From: Entomomonas sp945283395
GTDB lineage: Bacteria; Pseudomonadota; Gammaproteobacteria; Pseudomonadales; Pseudomonadaceae
Assembly: GCA_946480835.1 (NCBI GenBank)
Contig: CAMLLC010000013.1
Span: 3,549-67,548 of the forward strand
Reading direction: 5' to 3'
DNA: 64,000 nt
Of this stretch, positions 7,630-17,049 are shown piece after piece. Each line of letters starts with the position of its first letter. The first letter of the stretch is position 1. The notes under the pieces were generated by a model. That model made no database searches. It was not told the DNA's origin and saw nothing but the letters and a program-made list of their open reading frames with translations. The position numbers were made by a program, and so were the translations under genes.

Positions 7630-10600
7630 ATGGCTTACTCTTATACCGAAAAGAAACGTATCCGCAAAGATTTTAGTAAGTTGCCGGATGTTATGGATGT
7701 ACCCTATTTACTTGCAATCCAATTAGATTCTTATAAAGAATTTTTACAAATGGGGGTAAGTAAGGAAAAGATCCGTGATAAAGGGTTACATGCTGCATTT
7801 AAATCTGTATTTCCAATCACTAGTAACTCAGGTAGTGCGGCCCTTGAGTACGTGGGCTATCGCTTTAGCGAGCCGGCATTTGATGTTAAAGAGTGTATTC
7901 TACGTGGTATCACTTATTCCGCACCTTTAAGAGTTAAAGTACGTCTTATTATTTTTGATCGCGAATCAGCTAATAAAGCGATTAAAGATATTAAAGAACA
8001 AGAAGTCTATATGGGCGAAGTTCCGCTGATGACTGATAATGGTACGTTCATCATTAATGGTACTGAACGTGTAATAGTTTCTCAGTTACATAGAAGCCCA
8101 GGTGTGTTTTTTGATCACGATCGTGGTAAAACTCATAGTTCAGGTAAATTACTTTATTCCGCCCGTATTATCCCTTATCGTGGCTCTTGGCTTGATTTTG
8201 AATTTGATCCTAAGGATCAAGTGTTTGTGCGAATTGATCGTCGCCGTAAATTGCCTGTATCTGTTTTATTGCGTGCTTTAGGTTACAATACCGAAGAAAT
8301 TATCAATGAGTTTTATGATACCAACGTTTTCAATGTTAAGGACGATCACCTTACATGGGAATTAGTGGCTAGCAGGCTTCGTGGTGAAATTGCTGCGTTT
8401 GATATCAAAGATAATAAAGGGAAAGTTATTGTTGAGCAAGGCCGGCGTATTACAGCTAGACATATTAATCTGTTAGAGAAAGCTGGTATCACCGAGCTTG
8501 AAGTATCTTTAGAGTATATTTTAGGACGTACCTTAGCGCATGCAGTGACAGATACTGCTACTGGTGAAATAATAGCTGACTGTAATACGGAAATTACTGC
8601 TGAACTCCTAGCTAAGTTTGTTAAAGCTGGTGTGAAGCGTATTGAAACTATTTATACCAATGAAATAGATTGTGGTCCATTCATTTCAGATACCTTAAAA
8701 AATGATGCAACCAGCAATCAATTAGAAGCGTTGGTAGAAATTTATCGTATGATGCGTCCTGGTGAACCACCAACCAAAGACGCGGCAGAAAATTTATTTA
8801 GTAACTTATTTTTTACTTCTGAACGCTATGATTTGTCCGTAGTAGGGCGAATGAAATTCAATAGACGTATAGGTCGCGAGCAAATCGAGGGACCAGGAGT
8901 ATTAAGTAAAGAAGATATTATTGATGTATTGAAAACATTAGTAGCTATTCGTAACGGTAAAGGGACAGTTGATGATATTGACCATTTAGGTAACCGTCGG
9001 GTACGTTGTGTTGGTGAGATGGCTGAAAACCAATTCCGAGTAGGTTTGGTTCGTGTCGAACGTGCTGTTAAAGAACGCTTATCTATGGCGGAAAGCGAAG
9101 GTTTAATGCCGCAAGATTTAATTAATGCAAAGCCTGTTGCTGCGGCTATTAAAGAGTTCTTTGGGGCTAGCCAATTATCTCAATTTATGGATCAAAATAA
9201 TCCGCTTTCAGAAATTACGCATAAGCGCCGTGTTTCAGCATTAGGGCCAGGTGGTTTGACCAGAGAGCGGGCAGGTTTTGAGGTTCGTGACGTTCATCCA
9301 ACGCACTATGGTCGAGTATGCCCTATTGAAACGCCTGAAGGTCCAAACATTGGTTTAATCAATTCTTTAGCAGCTTATGCAAGAACCAACGAATATGGTT
9401 TCCTAGAAAGCCCATACCGTGTAGTAAAAGATACTAAAGTTACTGATGAAATTGTTTATTTATCAGCTATTGAAGAGGCAGAACACGTTATTGCTCAAGC
9501 AAGTGCTAAGCTCGAAAAAGGTAAGCTAGTAGAGGAACTGGTGGCTGTACGTTATATGAACGAATTTACAGTTAAGGCTCCTGAGGATGTAACCTTAATG
9601 GATGTGTCACCAAAGCAAGTTGTGTCAGTAGCGGCCTCTTTAATTCCGTTCTTAGAGCATGATGATGCGAACCGTGCATTGATGGGTTCCAATATGCAAC
9701 GTCAGGCGGTACCTACTTTATTAGCAGATAAGCCTTTGGTTGGTACTGGAATGGAACGTTATGTGGCTCGTGACTCAGGGGTTTGTGTCGTTGCTACTCG
9801 TGGTGGAGTGATAGATTCTGTAGATGCTAGTAGTATTGTTATCCGAGTAAATGATGATGAAGTAGAAACAGGTGAAGCTGGGGTTGATATATATAACTTA
9901 ACTAAATATACCCGTTCTAACCAAAATACTTGTATTAATCAAACACCTTTAGTGAATAAGGGTGATGTAGTTGCCCGTGGCGATATTCTAGCTGATGGTC
10001 CTTCTACTGATATGGGTGAATTGGCACTCGGTCAAAATATGCGCGTTGCTTTTATGCCTTGGAATGGTTATAACTTTGAAGATTCCATTTTATTATCAGA
10101 GCGGGTTGTACAAGAAGACCGTTTCACTACTATCCATATTCAAGAGTTAACTTGTGTTTCGCGTGATACTAAGCTTGGCCCAGAAGAAATCACTGCTGAC
10201 ATCCCTAATGTAGGTGAAATGGCATTAAATAAGTTGGATGATACGGGGATAGTCTATGTTGGTGCTGAAGTCCAACCAGGTGATATTTTAGTAGGTAAAG
10301 TAACACCTAAAGGTGAAACTCAATTAACCCCTGAGGAAAAATTATTACGTGCTATCTTTGGTGAGAAAGCTAGTGATGTAAAAGATACTTCATTGCGTGT
10401 GCCGACCGGTACGAAAGGTACGGTTATTGATGTTCAAGTGTTTACTCGCGAAGGTGTAGAGCGTGATACACGTGCTTTATCTATCGAAAAACATCAATTG
10501 GATGCTATTCGTAAAGATTTAAATGAAGAATTCCGTATTATTGAAACTGCTACGTTCGAGCGGTTAAGTGCGGCGTTAATAGGTCATAAAGCTGAAGGTG

Positions 10601-11700
10601 GTGCAGGACTTAAGAAAGGTACTACTTTAACGCAAGAAGCCCTTGCTGCTATCGAATATGGTCAGTGGTTCAAGATTCGTATGGCTGATGATGCGTTAAA
10701 TGAGCAATTGGAAAAAGCACAAGCTTATCTTATAGATCGTCGCAAATTATTAGATGAGAAATTTGAAGATAAGAAACGCAAGTTACAACAAGGAGATGAT
10801 CTAGCACCTGGCGTTCTCAAAATTGTCAAAGTTTATTTGGCGGTTAAACGCCGTATTCAGCCAGGAGATAAAATGGCAGGACGTCATGGTAACAAGGGGG
10901 TAGTATCCGTTATCATGCCCGTGGAAGATATGCCTTATGATGAAAATGGTGAACCAGTAGATATTGTTCTAAACCCACTGGGTGTACCATCTCGTATGAA
11001 TGTAGGGCAAATTTTAGAAACTCATTTAGGACTTGCCGCTAGAGGCTTAGGCACAAAAATTAATCGGATGTTAGAAGAGCAACGTAAAGTAGCAGAGCTA
11101 CGTGATTTTCTAGATGAAATCTATAATAAGATAGGTGGTCGTCAAGAAAATATAGATTCATTATCCGATGAAGAAGTTATTAGCTTAGCCAATAATTTAC
11201 GTAAAGGTGTACCAATGGCTACCGCAGTATTTGACGGAGCTAAGGAAAAAGAAATTAAGGCTATGCTTAAATTAGCAGATATGCCCGAGTCTGGTCAAAT
11301 GCGTCTTTATAATGGCCGTACCGGTGATGCTTTTGAACGTCTTGTGACAGTAGGTTACATGTATATGTTAAAGTTGAACCATTTGGTAGATGATAAGATG
11401 CATGCTCGTTCCACAGGTTCTTATAGCTTGGTAACACAACAGCCATTAGGTGGTAAAGCGCAATTTGGTGGTCAACGCTTTGGTGAGATGGAAGTGTGGG
11501 CACTAGAAGCTTATGGTGCTGCTTATACTTTGCAAGAAATGTTAACCGTGAAATCGGATGATGTGAATGGCCGGACTAAGATGTATAAGAACATAGTAGA
11601 CGGTAATCATACTATGGAAGCAGGTATGCCTGAATCCTTTAATGTATTGATTAAAGAAATACGTTCACTCGGTATTGATATTGAACTGGAAACTGAATAA
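7630..11700 (+). CDS. rpoB: RNA polymerase beta subunit
   Basis: This is the second largest core subunit of RNA polymerase. The protein has 1356 residues, full length for the Pseudomonas type. The rifampicin-pocket region (FGASQLSQFMDQNNPLSE, about 512-530) has the usual residues, including D521 (E. coli D516), so no classical resistance change is apparent there. Conserved catalytic-centre segments such as GDKMAGRHGNKGV (about 1078-1090) and the C-terminal clamp segment are intact. It follows the attenuator after rplL and lies 61 bases before rpoC. Confidence 0.99.
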   Translation: MAYSYTEKKRIRKDFSKLPDVMDVPYLLAIQLDSYKEFLQMGVSKEKIRDKGLHAAFKSVFPITSNSGSAALEYVGYRFSEPAFDVKECILRGITYSAPLRVKVRLIIFDRESANKAIKDIKEQEVYMGEVPLMTDNGTFIINGTERVIVSQLHRSPGVFFDHDRGKTHSSGKLLYSARIIPYRGSWLDFEFDPKDQVFVRIDRRRKLPVSVLLRALGYNTEEIINEFYDTNVFNVKDDHLTWELVASRLRGEIAAFDIKDNKGKVIVEQGRRITARHINLLEKAGITELEVSLEYILGRTLAHAVTDTATGEIIADCNTEITAELLAKFVKAGVKRIETIYTNEIDCGPFISDTLKNDATSNQLEALVEIYRMMRPGEPPTKDAAENLFSNLFFTSERYDLSVVGRMKFNRRIGREQIEGPGVLSKEDIIDVLKTLVAIRNGKGTVDDIDHLGNRRVRCVGEMAENQFRVGLVRVERAVKERLSMAESEGLMPQDLINAKPVAAAIKEFFGASQLSQFMDQNNPLSEITHKRRVSALGPGGLTRERAGFEVRDVHPTHYGRVCPIETPEGPNIGLINSLAAYARTNEYGFLESPYRVVKDTKVTDEIVYLSAIEEAEHVIAQASAKLEKGKLVEELVAVRYMNEFTVKAPEDVTLMDVSPKQVVSVAASLIPFLEHDDANRALMGSNMQRQAVPTLLADKPLVGTGMERYVARDSGVCVVATRGGVIDSVDASSIVIRVNDDEVETGEAGVDIYNLTKYTRSNQNTCINQTPLVNKGDVVARGDILADGPSTDMGELALGQNMRVAFMPWNGYNFEDSILLSERVVQEDRFTTIHIQELTCVSRDTKLGPEEITADIPNVGEMALNKLDDTGIVYVGAEVQPGDILVGKVTPKGETQLTPEEKLLRAIFGEKASDVKDTSLRVPTGTKGTVIDVQVFTREGVERDTRALSIEKHQLDAIRKDLNEEFRIIETATFERLSAALIGHKAEGGAGLKKGTTLTQEALAAIEYGQWFKIRMADDALNEQLEKAQAYLIDRRKLLDEKFEDKKRKLQQGDDLAPGVLKIVKVYLAVKRRIQPGDKMAGRHGNKGVVSVIMPVEDMPYDENGEPVDIVLNPLGVPSRMNVGQILETHLGLAARGLGTKINRMLEEQRKVAELRDFLDEIYNKIGGRQENIDSLSDEEVISLANNLRKGVPMATAVFDGAKEKEIKAMLKLADMPESGQMRLYNGRTGDAFERLVTVGYMYMLKLNHLVDDKMHARSTGSYSLVTQQPLGGKAQFGGQRFGEMEVWALEAYGAAYTLQEMLTVKSDDVNGRTKMYKNIVDGNHTMEAGMPESFNVLIKEIRSLGIDIELETE

Positions 11701-11761
11701 TACTTGTTTAACAGTGGAGTAGTACTTATGTACTACTTCTGCTCCGTTAGGAGGAAAAGCT

Positions 11762-14700
11762 TTGAAAGATTTGCTTAATTTAATGAAAAATCAAGGTCAA
11801 CCAGATGAATTCGATGCCATCCGTATTGGTTTGGCGTCACCTGAAATGATCCGTTCTTGGTCCTATGGTGAAGTAAAGAAACCTGAAACTATTAATTACC
11901 GTACCTTTAAGCCTGAACGTGACGGCTTGTTTTGCGCAAAAATCTTTGGACCAGTAAAAGACTATGAATGTCTTTGTGGCAAATATAAAAGGTTAAAACA
12001 TCGTGGTGTCATTTGTGAAAAGTGCGGTGTTGAAGTTGCTTTAACTAAAGTGCGCCGTGAACGTATGGGGCATATCGAATTAGCTTCGCCTACTGCGCAT
12101 ATTTGGTTTTTAAAATCTTTGCCTTCACGCATTGGTTTATTATTAGATATGACGCTTAGAGATATTGAGCGTGTGCTTTATTTTGAAAGTTATGTAGTAA
12201 TAGATCCAGGTATGACTACCTTAGAAAAAGGTCAATTACTTAATGATGAACAATATTTTGAGGCGTTAGAAGAGTTTGCGGATGAGTTTGATGCTCGTAT
12301 GGGGGCAGAGGCTATCCGTGAGCTACTAATACAAATTGATTTAGATCTTGAAATTAATAAATTAAGAGAAGAAATTCCCCAAACTAATTCAGAAACTAAG
12401 ATCAAGAAACTATCTAAACGTCTTAAATTAATGGAAGCGTTTAAAAACTCGGGGAATAAGCCTGAGTGGATGATTTTAACTGTATTGCCAGTGCTTCCTC
12501 CTGATTTACGACCATTAGTGCCATTAGATGGTGGCCGTTTTGCAACCTCAGATTTAAACGATTTATATCGTCGCGTGATTAACCGTAATAATCGTCTTAA
12601 ACGTCTATTAGATTTAGCCGCGCCTGATATTATTGTACGTAACGAAAAGCGTATGTTACAAGAGTCTGTTGATGCGTTATTAGATAACGGCCGTCGTGGA
12701 CGTGCTATTACCGGCTCTAATAAGCGCCCGCTTAAATCTTTGGCTGATATGATCAAAGGTAAACAAGGGCGTTTCCGGCAAAACTTATTAGGTAAACGCG
12801 TAGATTATTCAGGCCGGTCTGTTATTACTGTAGGCCCAACCTTACGTCTCCATCAATGTGGCTTACCTAAAAAAATGGCGTTGGAATTATTTAAGCCTTT
12901 CATTTTTGGCAAGTTAGAAGCGCGTGGTATTGCCACTACCATCAAAGCAGCTAAGAAAATGGTTGAGCGTGAATTACCAGAAGTATGGGATGTGCTTGCC
13001 GATGTCATACGTGAGCATCCTGTATTACTTAACCGTGCGCCAACTTTGCATAGATTAGGTATTCAAGCCTTTGAGCCGGTGTTAATTGAAGGTAAAGCTA
13101 TTCAGTTACATCCTTTGGTTTGTGCGGCTTATAATGCCGACTTTGATGGTGACCAAATGGCGGTGCATGTACCATTAACTATCGAAGCGCAATTAGAAGC
13201 ACGTGCGTTAATGATGTCAACCAATAATGTATTGTCTCCCGCTAATGGTGAACCTATTATTGTTCCTTCACAAGACGTAGTGTTGGGGCTTTATTACATG
13301 ACTCGTGAGGCGGTAAATGCTAAGGGCGAAGGCCGTGCTTTTGCTGATCTACAAGAAGTTGACCGTGCTTATCGTTCAGGTAATGCAAATTTGCACGCTA
13401 AAATCAAAGTGCGTATACATGAAACTATTAAAGACAAAGACGGCAATATTACCGAGAATACCCGCATTGTAGATACTACTATAGGTCGTGCTTTGTTATT
13501 CCAAATAGTGCCTAAAGGTTTACCTTTTGATGTAGTTAATCAACCTATGAAAAAGAAAGCTATTTCTAAATTGATTAACCAAGCTTATCGTACAGTAGGT
13601 TTAAAAGATACCGTTATTTTTGCAGACCAACTTATGTATACAGGTTTTGCTTATTCTACATTATCTGGTGTATCTATTGGTGTTAATGATTTTGTTATTC
13701 CTACTGAGAAAAAACGTATTATTGATAATGCTACTAACGAAGTAAAAGAAATAGAAAGCCAATATGCGTCAGGTTTAGTGACCCAAGGTGAGAAGTACAA
13801 CAAAGTGATAGACCTTTGGTCAAAAGCTAATGATGAAGTATCTAAAGCTATGATGGCCAATCTTTCTAAAGAAAAGGTTATTGACCGTGAAGGTAAAGAA
13901 GTTGAGCAAGAATCATTTAATTCTATGTATATGATGGCTGACTCTGGAGCACGGGGTTCTGCCGCTCAGATTCGTCAGTTAGCAGGAATGCGGGGACTAA
14001 TGGCTAAGCCTGATGGCTCTATTATTGAAACCCCTATTATTGCTAATTTCCGTGAAGGATTGAACGTTTTACAGTATTTTATCTCTACCCATGGTGCTCG
14101 TAAAGGCTTGGCGGATACTGCACTGAAAACAGCGAACTCAGGTTATTTAACTCGTCGTCTAGTAGATGTAGCGCAAGATTTAGTTGTAACAGAGGATGAC
14201 TGCGGTACAGATCAAGGCTTGTTAATGACTGCTAATATTGAAGGTGGAGAAATTGTAGAGCCTTTAGCGGAGAGAGTTCTAGGTCGTGTAGTGGCAAAGG
14301 ATGTTATCAAGCCTGGTACTAAGAGTGATGTAATTGTGCCAGCTGGTACATTGCTAGATGAGCATTGGGTTGAATTAGTAGAGAAAGCTAATGTTGATGA
14401 AATTTTAGTACGTTCTCCTATCACTTGTGAGTCTAGACATGGCTTATGCGCTAAATGCTATGGCCGTGATTTAGCTCGTGGTCATCTAGTTAATATGGGT
14501 GAAGCTGTAGGCGTCATTGCAGCACAATCAATAGGTGAACCAGGAACCCAGTTAACCATGCGTACCTTCCATATAGGTGGTGCGGCAAGCCGAAGCGCAG
14601 CAGCAGATAGTGTTCAGGTGAAGAATGGTGGTACTGTTCGGTTACATAATTTAAAATATGTTGTGCGTGCTGATGGTGCATTAGTAGCTGTTTCTCGTTC

Positions 14701-15961
14701 TGGTGAGTTAGCTATTGCTGATGAATTCGGACGTGAACGTGAACGTTACAAACTGCCTTATGGTGCTGTTGTTTCTATCAAGGATGGCGATAAAGTAGTA
14801 TCGGGAGCTGTAATAGCTAAGTGGGATCCAAGTACTCACCCTATTGTCTCTGAAGTTGAAGGTTTGGTTTCTTTCGTGGGAATGGAAGAAGGTATTACTA
14901 TCAAACGTCAAGCAGATGAGTTAACAGGTTTAACTAATATTGAGGTAATGGATGTCAAAGATAGACCCGCCGCTGGAAAAGATATTCGTCCAGCAGTTAA
15001 GTTAGTGGACGCTAAGGGTAAAGATTTATTATTACCAGGAACAGATGTTGCTGCTCAATATTTGTTACCAGCTAATGCGCTAGTCAGTTTAACCGATGGT
15101 TCAAAGATTGGCGTAGGTGAAATTATCGCACGGATTCCAACTGAAACAGTTAAGACTCGTGATATTACAGGTGGTTTACCACGTGTTGCTGATTTATTTG
15201 AAGCACGCCGTCCGAAAGAACCATCTATTTTAGCTGAAATCAGTGGTGCTATTTCTTTCGGCAAAGAGACAAAAGGTAAGCGTCGGTTGGTTATAACACC
15301 TACAGATGGTAGTGAACCTTATGAAGAATTGATTCCTAAATGGCGTCATTTGAACGTATTCGAAGGTGAACAAGTAAGTCGTGGTGAAGTAATCTCTGAT
15401 GGACCAAGTAATCCACATGATATCTTACGCTTATTAGGTGTTCCTGCCTTAGCACGTTATATTGTACAGGAAATTCAAGAGGTTTATCGTTTACAAGGCG
15501 TGAAGATTAACGATAAGCATATTGAAACCATTTTACGTCAAATGTTACGTAAAGTAGAAATTACTGAATCGGGTGATTCAAGCTTGATAAAAGGTGATCA
15601 AGCTGAATTAACTAATGTGCTTGAGGAAAATGAAGTATTAGCATCTGCTAATAAATTCCCTGCGAAGTATGAACGTATTTTGCTTGGTATTACTAAAGCC
15701 TCGCTTTCTACTGAGTCCTTTATGTCTGCTGCTTCGTTCCAAGAGACTACACGGGTACTAACTGAAGCGGCAGTAACTGGTAAACGTGATTATTTAAGAG
15801 GGCTAAAGGAAAACGTAGTGGTTGGGCGTTTAATTCCAGCCGGTACTGGTTTAGCCTATCATAATGAGCGTAAAGAGCGCAGAGATTTAGATGTAGATAA
15901 TACACAAGTGAGTGCTGATGAAGTTGAAGCAGCCTTAACTGAAGCTTTAAACTTGACATAA
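11762..15961 (+). CDS. rpoC: RNA polymerase beta' subunit, TTG start
   Basis: This is the largest core subunit of RNA polymerase. The protein has 1399 residues. The Zn1 site is seen as CLCGK...CEKCG near residues 70-88. The catalytic NADFDGDQM motif places the magnesium-binding aspartates at D460, D462 and D464, the same numbers as in E. coli. The second zinc site appears as CESRHGLCAKCYG. The start is a TTG (MKDLLNLMKNQG) with a very strong AGGAGG 6-11 bases upstream, and the family's N-terminus aligns exactly there. Confidence 0.99.
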   Translation: MKDLLNLMKNQGQPDEFDAIRIGLASPEMIRSWSYGEVKKPETINYRTFKPERDGLFCAKIFGPVKDYECLCGKYKRLKHRGVICEKCGVEVALTKVRRERMGHIELASPTAHIWFLKSLPSRIGLLLDMTLRDIERVLYFESYVVIDPGMTTLEKGQLLNDEQYFEALEEFADEFDARMGAEAIRELLIQIDLDLEINKLREEIPQTNSETKIKKLSKRLKLMEAFKNSGNKPEWMILTVLPVLPPDLRPLVPLDGGRFATSDLNDLYRRVINRNNRLKRLLDLAAPDIIVRNEKRMLQESVDALLDNGRRGRAITGSNKRPLKSLADMIKGKQGRFRQNLLGKRVDYSGRSVITVGPTLRLHQCGLPKKMALELFKPFIFGKLEARGIATTIKAAKKMVERELPEVWDVLADVIREHPVLLNRAPTLHRLGIQAFEPVLIEGKAIQLHPLVCAAYNADFDGDQMAVHVPLTIEAQLEARALMMSTNNVLSPANGEPIIVPSQDVVLGLYYMTREAVNAKGEGRAFADLQEVDRAYRSGNANLHAKIKVRIHETIKDKDGNITENTRIVDTTIGRALLFQIVPKGLPFDVVNQPMKKKAISKLINQAYRTVGLKDTVIFADQLMYTGFAYSTLSGVSIGVNDFVIPTEKKRIIDNATNEVKEIESQYASGLVTQGEKYNKVIDLWSKANDEVSKAMMANLSKEKVIDREGKEVEQESFNSMYMMADSGARGSAAQIRQLAGMRGLMAKPDGSIIETPIIANFREGLNVLQYFISTHGARKGLADTALKTANSGYLTRRLVDVAQDLVVTEDDCGTDQGLLMTANIEGGEIVEPLAERVLGRVVAKDVIKPGTKSDVIVPAGTLLDEHWVELVEKANVDEILVRSPITCESRHGLCAKCYGRDLARGHLVNMGEAVGVIAAQSIGEPGTQLTMRTFHIGGAASRSAAADSVQVKNGGTVRLHNLKYVVRADGALVAVSRSGELAIADEFGRERERYKLPYGAVVSIKDGDKVVSGAVIAKWDPSTHPIVSEVEGLVSFVGMEEGITIKRQADELTGLTNIEVMDVKDRPAAGKDIRPAVKLVDAKGKDLLLPGTDVAAQYLLPANALVSLTDGSKIGVGEIIARIPTETVKTRDITGGLPRVADLFEARRPKEPSILAEISGAISFGKETKGKRRLVITPTDGSEPYEELIPKWRHLNVFEGEQVSRGEVISDGPSNPHDILRLLGVPALARYIVQEIQEVYRLQGVKINDKHIETILRQMLRKVEITESGDSSLIKGDQAELTNVLEENEVLASANKFPAKYERILLGITKASLSTESFMSAASFQETTRVLTEAAVTGKRDYLRGLKENVVVGRLIPAGTGLAYHNERKERRDLDVDNTQVSADEVEAALTEALNLT

Positions 15962-16041
15962 AACTAAGTAAATGTTAACAAATTAACAATGTTTGCTTGA
16001 CGTAAAGTTATATTGTCTTTAGACTTTATATCCCTAAATTT

Positions 16042-16070
16042 GGCGGGGGCTTTTCCTCGCCATTTTTATT
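16042..16070 (+). terminator. Hairpin between rpoC and rpsL
   Basis: GGCGGGG (16042-16048) and CCTCGCC (16055-16061) pair with one G-T wobble around six bases and are followed by ATTTTTATT. It probably ends most rpoBC transcripts or attenuates into the str operon. Confidence 0.6.
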
Positions 16071-16098
16071 ATGTTGTAAAAATTGATCGGAGCAATAG

Positions 16099-16470
16099 AT
16101 GGCAACAATTAATCAATTGGTGCGCAAGCCTCGTAAGCGTCTCGTCGATAAAAGCGACGTCCCTGCTTTACAACGCTGCCCCCAACGTCGTGGAGTGTGT
16201 GTGCGTGTTTACACTACGACTCCTAAAAAACCTAACTCGGCTATGCGTAAAGTATGTCGTGTACGTTTAACCAATGGTTATGAAGTAACTTCCTATATTG
16301 GTGGTGAAGGTCATAACTTACAAGAACATAGTGTGGTGCTTATTCGCGGTGGTCGTGTAAAAGACTTACCCGGTGTGCGTTATCATACCGTGCGCGGATC
16401 TTTAGATACTACCGGTGTTAAAGACCGTAAACAAGCACGTTCTAAATATGGCGCTAAGCGTCCAAAATAA
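16099..16470 (+). CDS. rpsL: 30S ribosomal protein S12
   Basis: S12 sits at the decoding centre and controls accuracy. The protein has 123 residues. The TTPKKPNSAMRKV segment carries the lysine at 43 (residue 42 of the mature protein), and the LPGVRYH loop is intact, so the sequence is the streptomycin-sensitive type. CGGAGCAAT precedes the ATG. First gene of the str operon (rpsL-rpsG-fusA-tuf). Confidence 0.98.
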   Translation: MATINQLVRKPRKRLVDKSDVPALQRCPQRRGVCVRVYTTTPKKPNSAMRKVCRVRLTNGYEVTSYIGGEGHNLQEHSVVLIRGGRVKDLPGVRYHTVRGSLDTTGVKDRKQARSKYGAKRPK

Positions 16471-16548
16471 ATTATTTAACTTGTGTCGATAAGAGTAAGG
16501 TCGGATAAATTCCGAGCTAACCTGAAGACCGTATAGAGGGCTTATCCA
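16471..16548 (+). promoter_or_regulatory. rpsL-rpsG intercistronic segment, possible S7 site
   Basis: This 78-base spacer contains a conserved-looking stretch ending in CTAACCTGAAGACC. In E. coli the rpsL-rpsG spacer folds into the S7 binding site used for feedback and translational coupling. The same role is inferred from position and partial sequence resemblance only. Confidence 0.4.
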
Positions 16549-17022
16549 ATGCCAAGACGTCGTGTCGCAGCTAAGCGTGAAATTCTTGATGACCCTAAGT
16601 ATGGAAGTCAAATTCTCGCTAAGTTTATCAATCACGTGATGGAAAGTGGTAAAAAAGCAGTCGCTGAACGTATAGTTTACGGTGCACTTGAAACCATTAA
16701 ACAACGTAAAAATACTGAGCAACCTTTAGATTTCTTCGAAAAAGCACTTGAGGCCATCGCTCCGTTAGTAGAAGTTAAGTCCCGCCGCGTAGGTGGAGCT
16801 ACTTATCAGGTTCCAGTTGAAGTACGTCCATCACGTCGTAATGCGCTAGCTATGCGCTGGTTAGTAGATGCTTCCCGCAATCGCGGCGAAAAATCTATGG
16901 CTTTAAGGCTAGCAGGTGAATTATTAGATGCCGCCGAAGGTAAAGGCGCAGCAGTTAAGAAACGTGAAGATGTACATCGTATGGCTGAAGCTAATAAAGC
17001 TTTCTCACATTATCGTTTCTAA
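16549..17022 (+). CDS. rpsG: 30S ribosomal protein S7
   Basis: S7 nucleates assembly of the 30S head and lies near the E-site. The protein has 157 residues and starts MPRRRVAAKREILDDPKYGS, as in Pseudomonas. The RKVGGATYQVPVEVRP-type motif is present as RRVGGATYQVPVEVRP near residue 80. Second gene of the str operon; fusA follows after 27 bases. Confidence 0.98.
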   Translation: MPRRRVAAKREILDDPKYGSQILAKFINHVMESGKKAVAERIVYGALETIKQRKNTEQPLDFFEKALEAIAPLVEVKSRRVGGATYQVPVEVRPSRRNALAMRWLVDASRNRGEKSMALRLAGELLDAAEGKGAAVKKREDVHRMAEANKAFSHYRF

Positions 17023-17049
17023 CTTTATTGATTATTTAACGAGGACCTT

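Noticed and set aside
12232..12756. 174-residue minus-strand frame inside rpoC
   Set aside because: A shadow of the rpoC codons; no start signal or family.
15997..16016. TTGACG and TATTGT before rpsL as a promoter
   Set aside because: The spacer is only 8 bases, so the two cannot work as a sigma-70 pair.
16013..16270. 85-residue frame overlapping the start of rpsL
   Set aside because: It runs over the rpoC-rpsL hairpin and out of frame through rpsL, so it is a shadow.
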